Shown here: in pieces, positions 54,930 through 64,000 of the stretch
Position numbering within the stretch: the first letter of the stretch is position 1
Layout: every line of letters begins with the position of its first letter
Assembly (NCBI GenBank): GCA_030062745.1
Contig: CP099842.1
Location: 23,469,822-23,533,821, forward strand
Direction of reading: 5' to 3'
Origin: Capitulum mitella
Lineage: Eukaryota > Arthropoda > Thecostraca > Pollicipedomorpha > Pollicipedidae
Length of the DNA: 64,000 nt
The notes under the pieces: generated by a model
Told to the model about the DNA's origin: nothing
Seen by the model: the letters and a program-made list of their open reading frames with translations, nothing else
Database searches by the model: none
Position numbers and translations under genes: made by a program

Positions 54930-57900
54930 CAATTACTAGTTCGCCAGCGCACTCTGTGAGGCACTGCATTGTCATCTTAGCAATCAATGCTTGCACTGCT
55001 TGTGTATCGCTCATAGATATACGCGGGTCTTATTGGCATTAGACGCTACTGGTCATTTCCGTGCTGTTTGTCGTTCTTTCATCGTATCGGGGTTACACTG
55101 CAAACATCCGGTTATACCACCGTCGGAGAGTATATGTACAAGCCTCCTGGTTGCAAGTGTTGTCTCATCGATGCAAACAAATCACAGGCGTTTCGGGACG
55201 TGTGAGACGTGTAGCAGCTACAAGTAAGTGCCTGGTTACGCTAAGCAGAACACAATGTTGCATTGTGGTCTTCGCGCCAAAACGTGTACAGACGGAATTT
55301 TTCTGCTGGCGTCCATTTCCTTCTTCACGTCGGTCGGATGCGCCTGGCTGAGGCGGCAGAAAGATGGTAAGTTCATTTTTCGTCGGCTTATGACATTGCT
55401 AGTTGTGTCTTGCAGGACAAGACATGACATTGCACAATGTAGTATACAGTGACATTCATTTCTAGCATTTTTGAGTGAAAAAGAGGACATGGTATGGTGA
55501 AATAATCGTTGCATGTCCAGGCCCATCTATCCTGTGAAATTCCGCCGCAAACGTTATCCTGAACTCATACAGTTTTCATCACAAAAAGTCTTACATCCAG
55601 CAACCACGGCTTGGGTGTGGTTTTCTAAATTTGGTTTTGAGCGCAACGGTCGGGCAGGTGTCAACCCGCCCTAATCACCCGTCGTCCGCGACAGAAGCGC
55701 TTTGGACGGTGACTGGGCAGAACTTGAAACGGTCTGCTTTCTAGTACATTGAAGTTCATCGCATAATTTCGGCGTCTGGGTTTGTGTAGAAAGCGAGTTT
55801 ACAGTGCCTATAAGTTTGCGGCCAATGCCCGTAGAGCCACTATCGCACGTGAGCAGCTATTAGGGGTGCATTGACGCCTACGCACCATTACTGATTTTGG
55901 GCGCCCAGATACACATTTCATGTTTTCAAAATCCATACAATGTCCCCTTGGTACCGTGGCACAAGTGTATACGAAGCCAGTCAAATCATTTTCCTTGTTT
56001 GGCTTGGTGCAGAGCCTATTTTAACATGTTAACTGGAGGGACCAGTGACGGCCAAATCCCCCCCCCCCCCAGTGAAAACGATGTTTTACCAGCAGCTCAC
56101 GCCCGACCTGGTCCTTGTCATGCTTTAAGCAGAGACCATGAGTAGCATATATCTATGGTGAGGCAGATATTGGTAGAAAAGAAGACAACGAAAAAAGTGC
56201 GCACAGCTGTTCTTTTTATGATGGGAGGAAATCGTCGGACAGATTTCAAATTCCGTCAGCTGGAATTTGCTTGGCGTAAATAAGCGCGTAGGTTAGGGAT
56301 AAGATATCACCAATAAGTGCTTATGACGATTCTACGCTATTCCGATATGATTGGTTCAGTTTCATGAACTTTTGAGATCTCAAGCGAGGTAAAACAGATC
56401 GCGCAAAAATGCGGCAAATCCGGCTAGCGGGTCCACAGGTATAGAGGAGGCAGCCGACGGTTTCTGGCCGACTTGCCCCCGCCGCCCAGGAGGCCCCCAA
56501 AACGCGACCCCCTAGGTTCTCATGTGTGCCACAAGGCGCATGCGTTTCTCGCAGGCATCACCCGTTTTTTTGGCCGTTTGCCATGCCACGTATTTTAGTC
56601 CTTTGCGCGTACGAATATTGCGTTCGAATCAAGTTTCGGACAAAAAGCTGATCGACATGACACCGGGACCGCCCCAGGATCGCATCGCATCCTTCATTAC
56701 CAACAAACGAGTTCTGTTTATTTAACCAAACGTCGACAGTTTGCTCTCCGCAAAACTGTTAAAAGCGTTAAAATAAAGCGACGGCACAAACACGAGCCTA
56801 CATCTCGTATTCTTCCCATTATAATGATACCTGATTTGAACCCTTCAGGTAATCTGGTTGTCTTTCAGGTCGCTGCGGAAGAGAATATTGTGCCGTTTGC
56901 CGTCCCCTCCGTCGTAGTGGTTGCATAGCAGATGAGCGTGTGAGCTGTGCTTTTGTATCGACTTGGTTTTAAAACTGACCAGCTGTTATCAGTGATTGCT
57001 TTTGCCCCTCAGGATCAAGGTCAAACTACTGATCAAGACCTGTTCCCTCCCAACAGATTCTGATCATCGAGAAGGATGAAGATGGTTGTAATCACTAAAG
57101 TGAGCGCGGAACATTACTTTAAAACCAGCTCAAATACATATTGAGGTCATATAAGGTCAGTGATCCATTCGACCTTGGAAAGCTCACCAACCCTTCAAGT
57201 CCCGATATATTTTGAAGCCTGTGTTGAAACGGTCTTGCATCACAAGCTGACACCACATATCGTCAAACTCCTGGAGAGAGAAGACGAAACACAGCTCAGA
57301 TCTAGCAAATCAGCTTACAATGATCCGAGAATGACGTCATGACTCAGTGATCTGACACGACGTGGTCATATAGATATTTTCAAGATGGAAAAAGAATATA
57401 CGATCAGTTTTTTTTAAATGTACAAACGTTGACGCGGGCCGTTCGCCAGCGGTCTCAGGGAAGCTTTTTTTTTGGGGGGGGGGGGGCAGTCTCGTCCTTC
57501 GTCCGGTCAGGGCTTAGATTTACAGCATAACGTTTTTGTTTCGAAGATACGTTTCCATGACATCCACCGGGAAATGTAGACTAAATGACATGTTGCCCCA
57601 GGTTTCCCAAGGAAGAGGGACCATAGCGCCGATGTCTCCTCCCTCCCCCTCCCTTCCGCTGGATCCGCCAGTGAGTGCACAACGAATATGGCGAGGACAT
57701 CGGGGTGCGACGGCTAGTGCTTCCTGAGTGTGCTGACAGCCCCATTGTCATCATCATCTTCCCGCCATCAGGCTGGCTTATTTGTGGTGTCTGCTTGAAT
57801 GGACTGAGGAAAGAGATGGTGGGATTGAGAAGGAAATTAACCCATGTTATGTTCTTGCGCAACGTGGCATAATTCGTTAGGCAAATGGTCTGAATAAAGC

Positions 57901-60900
57901 CGTACTATTTGCTCCAATTTACTGCATATTGTTACTACAATTCGTTCGGGATGAATGCATACTTTGGTGGTCTGTGAGTATTCAAGTGGCATATATTACA
58001 TGCCTTTGATTTTAAAAGTACCAGGGAGATAATAAAGTTCCACTTCAGCTCAAGGTAAAGCGGATGCCACAGCACAAATCAATGACGTCGCAGCCTGTTG
58101 AGAGATGAGACTGCTAATGTGACATCAGCGCCGCTGTCGGCAATGGACAAATAATGTCAGCTCGGACTCAGCGGCGTGGGATTAGGCAGATACATGAGGA
58201 ATTTCAGCCGATCTCTGCGTTCTCTCCGTCAGAGTTCTGATCGAGCCAGAAATTCGCATGCTACTGAATTTTTTCCAATTTTTCTTTCAAATTTTTCCGG
58301 TCATCTAGATGAATATTTTGATGGCCAAACTGTGCTATCTCTCTGGAGACCTGCAAGCATAGACCAGATTAAACGGTGCTTGGAAAATTCCATGGAATCT
58401 TGCTCGCGGTTGGCAAAAAATTAGTTTGGGGCAAAACTCTCTTTTTTTTCAACTCGTCCAAACGACGTGTTGTGAGCGTTACCGGGTTTTCGCCTTCGTC
58501 TTTCGCTTTTGTCTGTAAAGTCTCTAAAGAACCCTGACGAGGGGACTGTAATATGGAGACAACCAACGCGAGGTTGCCCGAACACGCAGGCGTACACACT
58601 AGTAAGCGCCAGTGCCGATAAACATAAAAGCAACTAGCACATACTATAGAGCACAGAGCAGGGACGGAAACGGATATGAACGTCCGTTAGCATCGGGTTC
58701 GGGTTAAAGTTCAGCGAGGACCTCAGAGAGTATGCCTGAGTAAGGCTGCTCCAGCTGTTAGCATCAGCTGGAGCGAGGGGCAGGGGCACGAGACCTTGAC
58801 ATTACAGAATAGGCAGCTGTTAACGTCAGCTAAGGATTGTCTGGGAGACGCAGCAGACCCTTACCTTGACGCTGTTGGTCTCTGACTGAGCTTTCTTTCA
58901 TCGCTCGGCCTGACATGACCTCGCCCTTATACATCGACCAATGGGAACATGAGTTCTGCGTCATGTACAGATAGTGCTGCCATATTTCTGACCGCGGCGC
59001 GTTATATCACGGACGCGCTACGAGCGCTGGCGACCAGTAAACACGCAGTACGCAGGTAAGTGCCAGTCCCGCACAATAGACGGTTATAAATTAGCTACCG
59101 TCTACATAGACAGGGAAAAATAAAGGGCAACTTGGGTGCTGACCACTGTTAGAAACCCTAAAGGGAAGACTCCACCGTTCTTGAGCCGCCGGAATTTTTC
59201 ATGTTTGTGTGGTGAGTACGCAGTGAATGTCATCCATCATTTCACACATGGTCAGATAACTAAGAATCAATGAAAAGTGGCCATATGTTAAGTTTCATGT
59301 GTAGGAGAAGCAAGGTTGGTATTTCAGCTGCCTAAGATTTTTCAGCCTCCTAGTGGTATTATGAGCTAAAACCGGCATATAATGGCCTATGAAATCCACT
59401 GTTGCACACATTGTTACTTCCTTTGTCTTCCAACATGCTACGTGAGCTATGAAAACCATGGCAGGAAAGGCTGTGCTTACTTCAGTCCGTTACGTTACAA
59501 AGCACACAGATGATGCTAGGGTGGAGCCTCCAGTGACAGCGACAGTGGTAGCGCGCCGAGCCATTGCCACTGTTAGAAGACATAAAAGTGGCTCGACTCA
59601 CTAAATATACTGAACTATGACACAACTAGCGTTTACTTTAGCTTTGTCCTGGTTTCACCTTCAAAGATTCTCTTCTTCCAGATCCTCCACAAGAAAAATG
59701 CAACAGGGTATCCAGTTATTCGGAGGAGTTTCCAATATTTGTTGCTCAAGAATACCCAGCCGATTTTTCAGGCAACAGCACTAGTTCGGTAAGGGCTAAA
59801 GCAGGACACCCCCTCTGGCTTTCCCGGCGTCACCCGAGAGAAATCAGCTCTGCTGAGGTACTGCCAACATCTATGACTGGACACTGGACGCTGATGAGGA
59901 CCGGCCCCAGACGATGCGACCAGCGGCTGAGCTCCTGGGTGCTGACCGTTGCCGGACACGCGAGCGGACAGGAGACCGACGGTGGGACGGGCCGATCGGG
60001 TCCATCTCTCCTCTGACTGGTTTGCAGCTGCCCTAGAGATGACCGGTGGTGGTTGAAGGACACCAGGCAGAGAGGCTGGTCCCGCTGGTTTTTCCTCGCG
60101 AATGCCTGCTTGCAAATCTTCTCTGGGACTGTGGACCAGGAAGGTTGGGTACGGTGGTCTTTCTACTTTGCAAGGCACTTCGAGCAGACCTCTGCTAAAT
60201 TTGGCCTCGGTGAGAAGGCAGGGAATAAAAAAATCGCTGTCGTGTTTGTCAAAAACACAAGAATGACTGCTGCGTCAAGATACATTTTTCTTCAAACGCA
60301 ACGGACTTCATCGGGCTTGCAGCTACACTTCCCATTGCTGTGAACACTGCCTAAACAGCACTTCACCACCGAATGTCACTTGGCGCACATTAGCTTATGG
60401 CAACAATCTCTGTCACATCAGACGGAATTTCGCATAAACTGCAAATGCCAGGCAGTGCATCTGAACTGAAACCAATCGACCTAGCTAGTTTAGCCGCTGT
60501 CGGCAGGGAAACGTCCGTCGTTGTCCAGCCCGGTTGTGCAGTCAACTCGCGGTGATGTTATTCCGATTGGAGGCGGCGAATCGCTGAGCAGGGGACCGCT
60601 GGGATTTCCCTGTCCGATCCCCGGACGCTGCATCGTCCAGGGTCGCCGGTCGCGCTGCTGCGCCGTTTTCGCCGCAGGAGCGCAGCCAGGTCCGGGCGAG
60701 AGGGAGGACGTCGCCAGAAGCGATCCCAGGCGCGACGCCGGTCCGCGAGACTGCAGGCATCTTCAGGGCACGAGCTCAGGGCACAGGCTTTTGTCTGGGG
60801 CATCGCTAGCGTTGTTGTCGGGAAGATCGCGCCCGTCGAGATACAAGCATTGCCACCGCCTTGCGAACCGGCCGAGCAACGACCAGGTCTGCACTGGACT

Positions 60901-61708
60901 GGAGCAAACGATATTACTTATGCAAGCAACAGGTGGGCCGATTGGCGACATTACAGACCCCGAGCCGTGAGCCCATTAGAATGTCCCGCCGAAGACATGG
61001 CCAGGAAAACTATGGCTACCATTCAATGGCTGGCACATGATATCGACAGGAACTTTGCCATTTTAACGAGATATGCGCAGGAACAGTTTGCTGCCATCTG
61101 TTCTGCCCTGCTAGTTTCTGAGGCATCTCGGACACGATCGGACGAAGATGGCTGACCGGATGGCCCCCGCACGGTAAGCGGAAAGCGTGCACGCTCATCC
61201 TGTCTAGCTCCGTGAAACGAGGCTTAGTTCATGCGTGCACCTTTCTAAATGATGAAGACAGCGCTGATAGGATTATAGGAACACATTGACAGGGCGTGCA
61301 TTCATTTGAGGAATGGCACCAGAGAACTGTGTACGGAGAGGGGAAACGGCCATAATTGAAGTCGTGACACTTTGGCTGACACCGACGTAGAAATAAATGA
61401 TCGCATGAAATTTATTGCGTTCTGTGGCTTTATCAAGCACTTGGAATTTCCTTTGTGGGAAAAGTACAGAACGGTAGTTAAATGGCTGTTGTCAGCAAAC
61501 AAAGCAATTCCCTCTCGATGCGCCAAAAGACACATCATCAAGTTCGCTTTCGTTGCTCGTGGTGGACGGTCATGGACATAACTTCAGGGTGTGGAGAGCT
61601 CGCACCCATCAGCTACGTGCGTGAACCACTTTAGTTCTTACTTCGAGGGGTCTGACGTTGTACGTTGCGCTACAATAGGGTAGTGGAAATCCAAAATCAC
61701 GCATTTAC
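54930..61708. other. Large interval without a recognised gene
   Basis: I find no exon that I can name. Points noted: two GTAAGT sites (55,224 and 55,367), the second ending a short plus-strand frame that reads FLLASISFFTSVGCAWLRRQKD, membrane-helix-like; a C-run near 56,060; a T-run plus G-run near 57,468-57,487; a CACTGGCGGATCC-type motif at about 57,660-57,675 that is common at repeat ends in animal genomes; a small perfect hairpin at 58,749-58,773; and GC-richer stretches at 59,800-60,200 and 60,480-60,900 with overlapping frames on both strands. It may hold distal introns of the SLC6 gene on its right. Confidence 0.4.
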
Positions 61709-61982
61709 CAACGAAATGTTTTCTGCGTCGTCCTGAAACAGTTGGCCCCTGCGGACCGTCGTTTGGGATTATACAACTGTGGCCCGTCGCCCAGGTCACC
61801 CGTCACACAGCAGCGACCTTCGCAGAACGTACGCGAAACGCGGTCTTTCTTGGCGATGGTGCCGTTGACGCCGAGCAGCTGCGCCTCAGTGATGTTGGTG
61901 ATGCAGCGGCCGTGGTTGTACACCCACCAGGAGCCGTTGCTCGCGTTGGCGCACTGGTCGTAGGCGGTGTTGCTGAAACAGT
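61709..61982 (-). CDS. SLC6-family transporter, exon for extracellular loop 2 (third exon visible)
   Basis: This is the third visible exon of a minus-strand SLC6 Na+/Cl--coupled transporter. The acceptor CCGTCAG precedes ACTGTTTC, and phase 1 joining with the upstream exon gives FNTP-NCFSNTAYDQC, which fits the family pattern W/FNTxxC after TM3. The donor is TTG|GTAAAT, leaving phase 2. The 91-residue stretch would lie outside the cell between TM3 and TM4. It has four N-glycosylation sequons (NAS, NGS, NIT, NGT) and seven cysteines, including a CEGRCC motif. SLC6 loop 2 is known to be glycosylated and disulfide-bonded, but usually with fewer cysteines. No TM4 or later exon was found to the left. 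Certain as a glycosylatable Cys-rich frame; assignment to this gene rests on phase and junction fit. Confidence 0.75.
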
Positions 61983-62705
61983 CTGACGGAGAGCCCTCGT
62001 CAGGCCCGGTGTCGTCGGTCTTTCGGAGCTAGTGTGCGACACCGAGACGATTACCGAGAGCGGTGGAGTCGGGGACGGTGGGGTCAGTACATCAGAGTAA
62101 GGACCACGACAGTCCGGGCCTCCAGAGTCAGGACCGTCGTAGTAAGGACTTCCAGAGTCGGAGACTTCAGAGGCAGGACCATAGGGATCAAGTCTGCTAG
62201 GGTCAGTGTTATCGAAGTCACGTACTGGTAAGTTCTAGCTCACATCAGGCACCATCCTGATACGAGATGAATCTCGACCCCTGCTGGACCGGACCTGGCG
62301 GATGATGCAGTCTGATTGTTCCAAAATTACGCAATGGGGAACGTGACGTAACTGCGTCTACTGATGGAACCTTTGCCGTTTCTATTCCATCCAGATGGCC
62401 TCAGCTGTCTTATCTGGTTCCTGGGTTTCGTTCCCCACTCATTTATATCCCCCACCCTGATGGTTCTGACTCTAAAAGTCCCGACCCTAGAGGTCAGGAC
62501 CCTAGAAGCAGACCTTGCCAGATCTGAACATGAAAGTCCTGATCCTCATGATGCTGTCGCCGCCATGAGCTATTCACAAGATCTTTGGCGTAACTCAGAC
62601 ACATGATGAGTGCGTGTAGTTATTAGATGAAAGTGGCCCGGAATTCCGTCTGGCATTGTAGCACCACTAAATTCCCAATTTGAGGTTTCGCCTGGCTGGA
62701 CTCAC

Positions 62706-62849
62706 TGGGCGTATTGAAGTTGTGATGGCAGTACTGCCAGGGTAGATCGGACGTCATGCTGGAATAAGCGTAGTAGATGGTCCAGGCGATGATCATGTTG
62801 TAGTAGAGGCCGATTGCTACTGACGCCAGGAACATGGCTATGCCAAGAC
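62706..62849 (-). CDS. SLC6-family transporter, TM3 exon (second exon visible)
   Basis: The acceptor is CCCTCTGCAG at 62,850-62,859, and the donor follows A at 62,706 with GTGAGT. Joined to the previous exon (phase 1) it reads AFR-GLGIAMFLASVAIGLYYN, then MIIAWTIYYAYSSM, then LPWQYCHHNFNTP. This is TM3 of SLC6 transporters, with the YYN/IIAW-type signature and the conserved LPW-C motif at the start of extracellular loop 2. Length is 144 bp. Closest family members from memory are glycine and neutral amino acid carriers (GlyT, B0,+ type), but substrate cannot be fixed without TM6 and TM8. Together with its neighbours it moves substrate with Na+ and Cl- across the plasma membrane. Confidence 0.9.
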
Positions 62850-63297
62850 CTGCAGAGGGCAACGAGTCCAGTTTTTAGTACATATTAGCGGCGCGAAAAT
62901 GTCAATGGTAACACAAGTTAACTATGAACGCATACTGTATGTGTGATGAGAATTGTGCATGATTTTGACAACATTTGTGGATATGGCCAGAAAAACTCAA
63001 CCATGTTGGACAAGGTAATGAGGAAGAGGCGAGAAAGTTTTGCTAGCTCAAAGCAAAACATTTAGCACCAAAACTCGGCGCGAGCAAAGGTTTAACTTCA
63101 AATGTTTTGGGCGAAGAATAGCCGATAGCCGATAACGATCAATATCTTAACAACACCACTAGCCAACAAAAACTGAAAACTTCTGCTCTAAGATGAAAAG
63201 CTCTTAAAGGCCCCTTCCACTTCTAAAGCATCGGTGACTTCCAAGCTAGACTTCCCTGTGATCAGGTTTATCTCTTGTTCAAAGAATGTCGTCTCAC

Positions 63298-63483
63298 CTC
63301 TGAAAGCTGGAGCGTAATGTTTGTAGAGAGTGATAGGAGCCATGGCGCTGAACTGGCCAATGGTCAGCTCCAGAAGGAAGATGGGAATGCCCAGGCTGAA
63401 CAGCATGATGCAGTAGGGGATGAGGAAGGCACCGCCGCCGTTCTGATAACACAGGTATGGGAACCGCCACACGTTACCCAGTC
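63298..63483 (-). CDS. SLC6-family transporter, TM1b-TM2 exon (first exon visible)
   Basis: The acceptor TTCTCTCTTCTCAG and the donor GAG|GTGAGA bound a 186-bp exon that starts in phase 1. It encodes [20 protein letters not shown], the TM1 unwound segment that binds Na+ and substrate in this family, followed by [20 protein letters not shown] and [20 protein letters not shown], that is TM2 and the first intracellular loop. The intron position just before GLGN means the N-terminus and TM1a lie in an upstream exon beyond 64,000. [14 protein letters not shown] resembles glycine-transporter-type members. The frame is undamaged and the splice sites are good, so this is a live gene as far as visible. 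Confidence 0.93.
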
Positions 63484-64000
63484 CTGAGAAGAGAGACCAT
63501 CAGCAATGTTAAGGGCAATCTTTGGATGTCGTCTGGAACCTTCTCTCCACGGTCCCCTCATAGACAATATCAATGATGAGTGGTTTCAGATTCACACACT
63601 TCACACCAGCAGGACATTAAACGATCAAATAAGTTCGCCGGTCACCATAATCAGGTTTCATGTGTTTGCACTTACGGCCACCTTCCCTTTTTCGTTTAAG
63701 GTCAATGCATCACATGACACGAAACAGACAATCCTACACGCTACGATGAAAACAAACATCGTTCACCTCAGGGGTCAAATATTGCGCTACATGCAATATG
63801 CGCGAGTTGTTCAAATGACAATCGTCATGTCATGGCTTTTAACAATGTTACAAATATGTATGTTATAAAAATAACAAAATGGATGATGAGTAGTACAAAT
63901 ACATATACATATGCGTGGCAGACATATTAAGCAAATATGCGTGGTGCATGCAAAAAAATGCATTCCACAACAGACACAACAACTGACACAATACTGGACT
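63484..64000 (-). other. Intron/5' flank of the SLC6 gene
   Basis: No upstream SLC6 exon (expected to end ...GYAVG) was recognised, so this is treated as intron. It is AT-rich towards the right end. Open frames here have no motifs. Confidence 0.5.

Noticed and set aside
57675-57872. Plus-strand frame with EDIG and GWLICGVCL resembling SLC6 TM4-TM5
   Set aside because: It is on the opposite strand from the SLC6 exons, the spacing of the matching residues does not fit TM4, and no good splice sites surround it.
59768-60970. Long frames of 136-149 codons on both strands at 59.8-60.2 and 60.5-61.0 kb
   Set aside because: GC-rich sequence with overlapping frames on both strands and no recognisable domain or splice context.

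Overview
This is animal (metazoan) nuclear DNA. The evidence is a spliced SLC6-family transporter gene with GT/AG introns at the right edge, eukaryotic tRNA-Asp(GUC) genes with internal A/B boxes and TTTT Pol III stops, non-LTR retrotransposons with endonuclease and RNase H parts, many short DNA-transposon derivatives, and (TA)n/(CTAT)n microsatellites. Most of the window is non-coding. I cannot name the species. The two sequence versions present differ by SNPs, microsatellite lengths and whole transposon insertions, which suits a highly heterozygous, probably marine, invertebrate.

Layout. (1) 1-11.5 kb is an array of degenerate repeat units of roughly 0.75-2.7 kb, each carrying one tRNA-Asp gene. 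The first units are on + (about 1.0, 1.9 and 2.7 kb) and the rest on - (5.4, 7.0, 8.2, 11.0 kb, then 30.6, 31.5, 51.2, 52.1, 53.3 and 54.5 kb). Transposons have spread the units apart: a TTAA-flanked element at 3.1-4.4 kb, a LINE 3' fragment at 5.6-6.5 kb, a hAT-like element at 8.3-9.9 kb and a foldback satellite element at 11.6-13.2 kb. (2) About 12.87-34.28 kb ('copy A') holds further tRNA-Asp unit pieces, several TTAA-specific elements, a nested hAT MITE, a GC-rich block, a LINE inserted inside the RNase H region of another LINE, and a pogo-like element. (3) 34,285-34,784 is exactly 500 N. (4) 34,785-53,020 ('copy B') repeats copy A in the same order, without two of copy A's transposons. 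Copy A runs up to the gap and copy B starts right after it. This is the geometry of two overlapping contig ends that were not merged, so the duplication is most likely two haplotypes of one locus. (5) 53.0-54.9 kb holds the last two tRNA-Asp units. (6) 54.9-61.7 kb contains nothing I can identify. (7) 61.7-63.5 kb has three minus-strand exons of an SLC6 Na+/Cl--dependent amino-acid/neurotransmitter transporter (TM1b-TM2, TM3, and a cysteine-rich, multiply glycosylatable second extracellular loop). Its 5' exon(s) lie beyond 64,000, and no TM4-TM12 exons were recognised.

The most useful observations are these: the dovetail haplotype duplication; two insertions with clean empty sites in the other copy (a TTAA element of 1,193 bp and a pogo-like element of 1,722 bp); a foldback element built from two layers of short satellite around a (CCTAA)n core; the tRNA-Asp array with conserved flanks; and the unusual extracellular loop of the SLC6 gene. 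Boundaries of elements were found by eye from target-site duplications, inverted ends and empty paralogous sites. No database search was possible.
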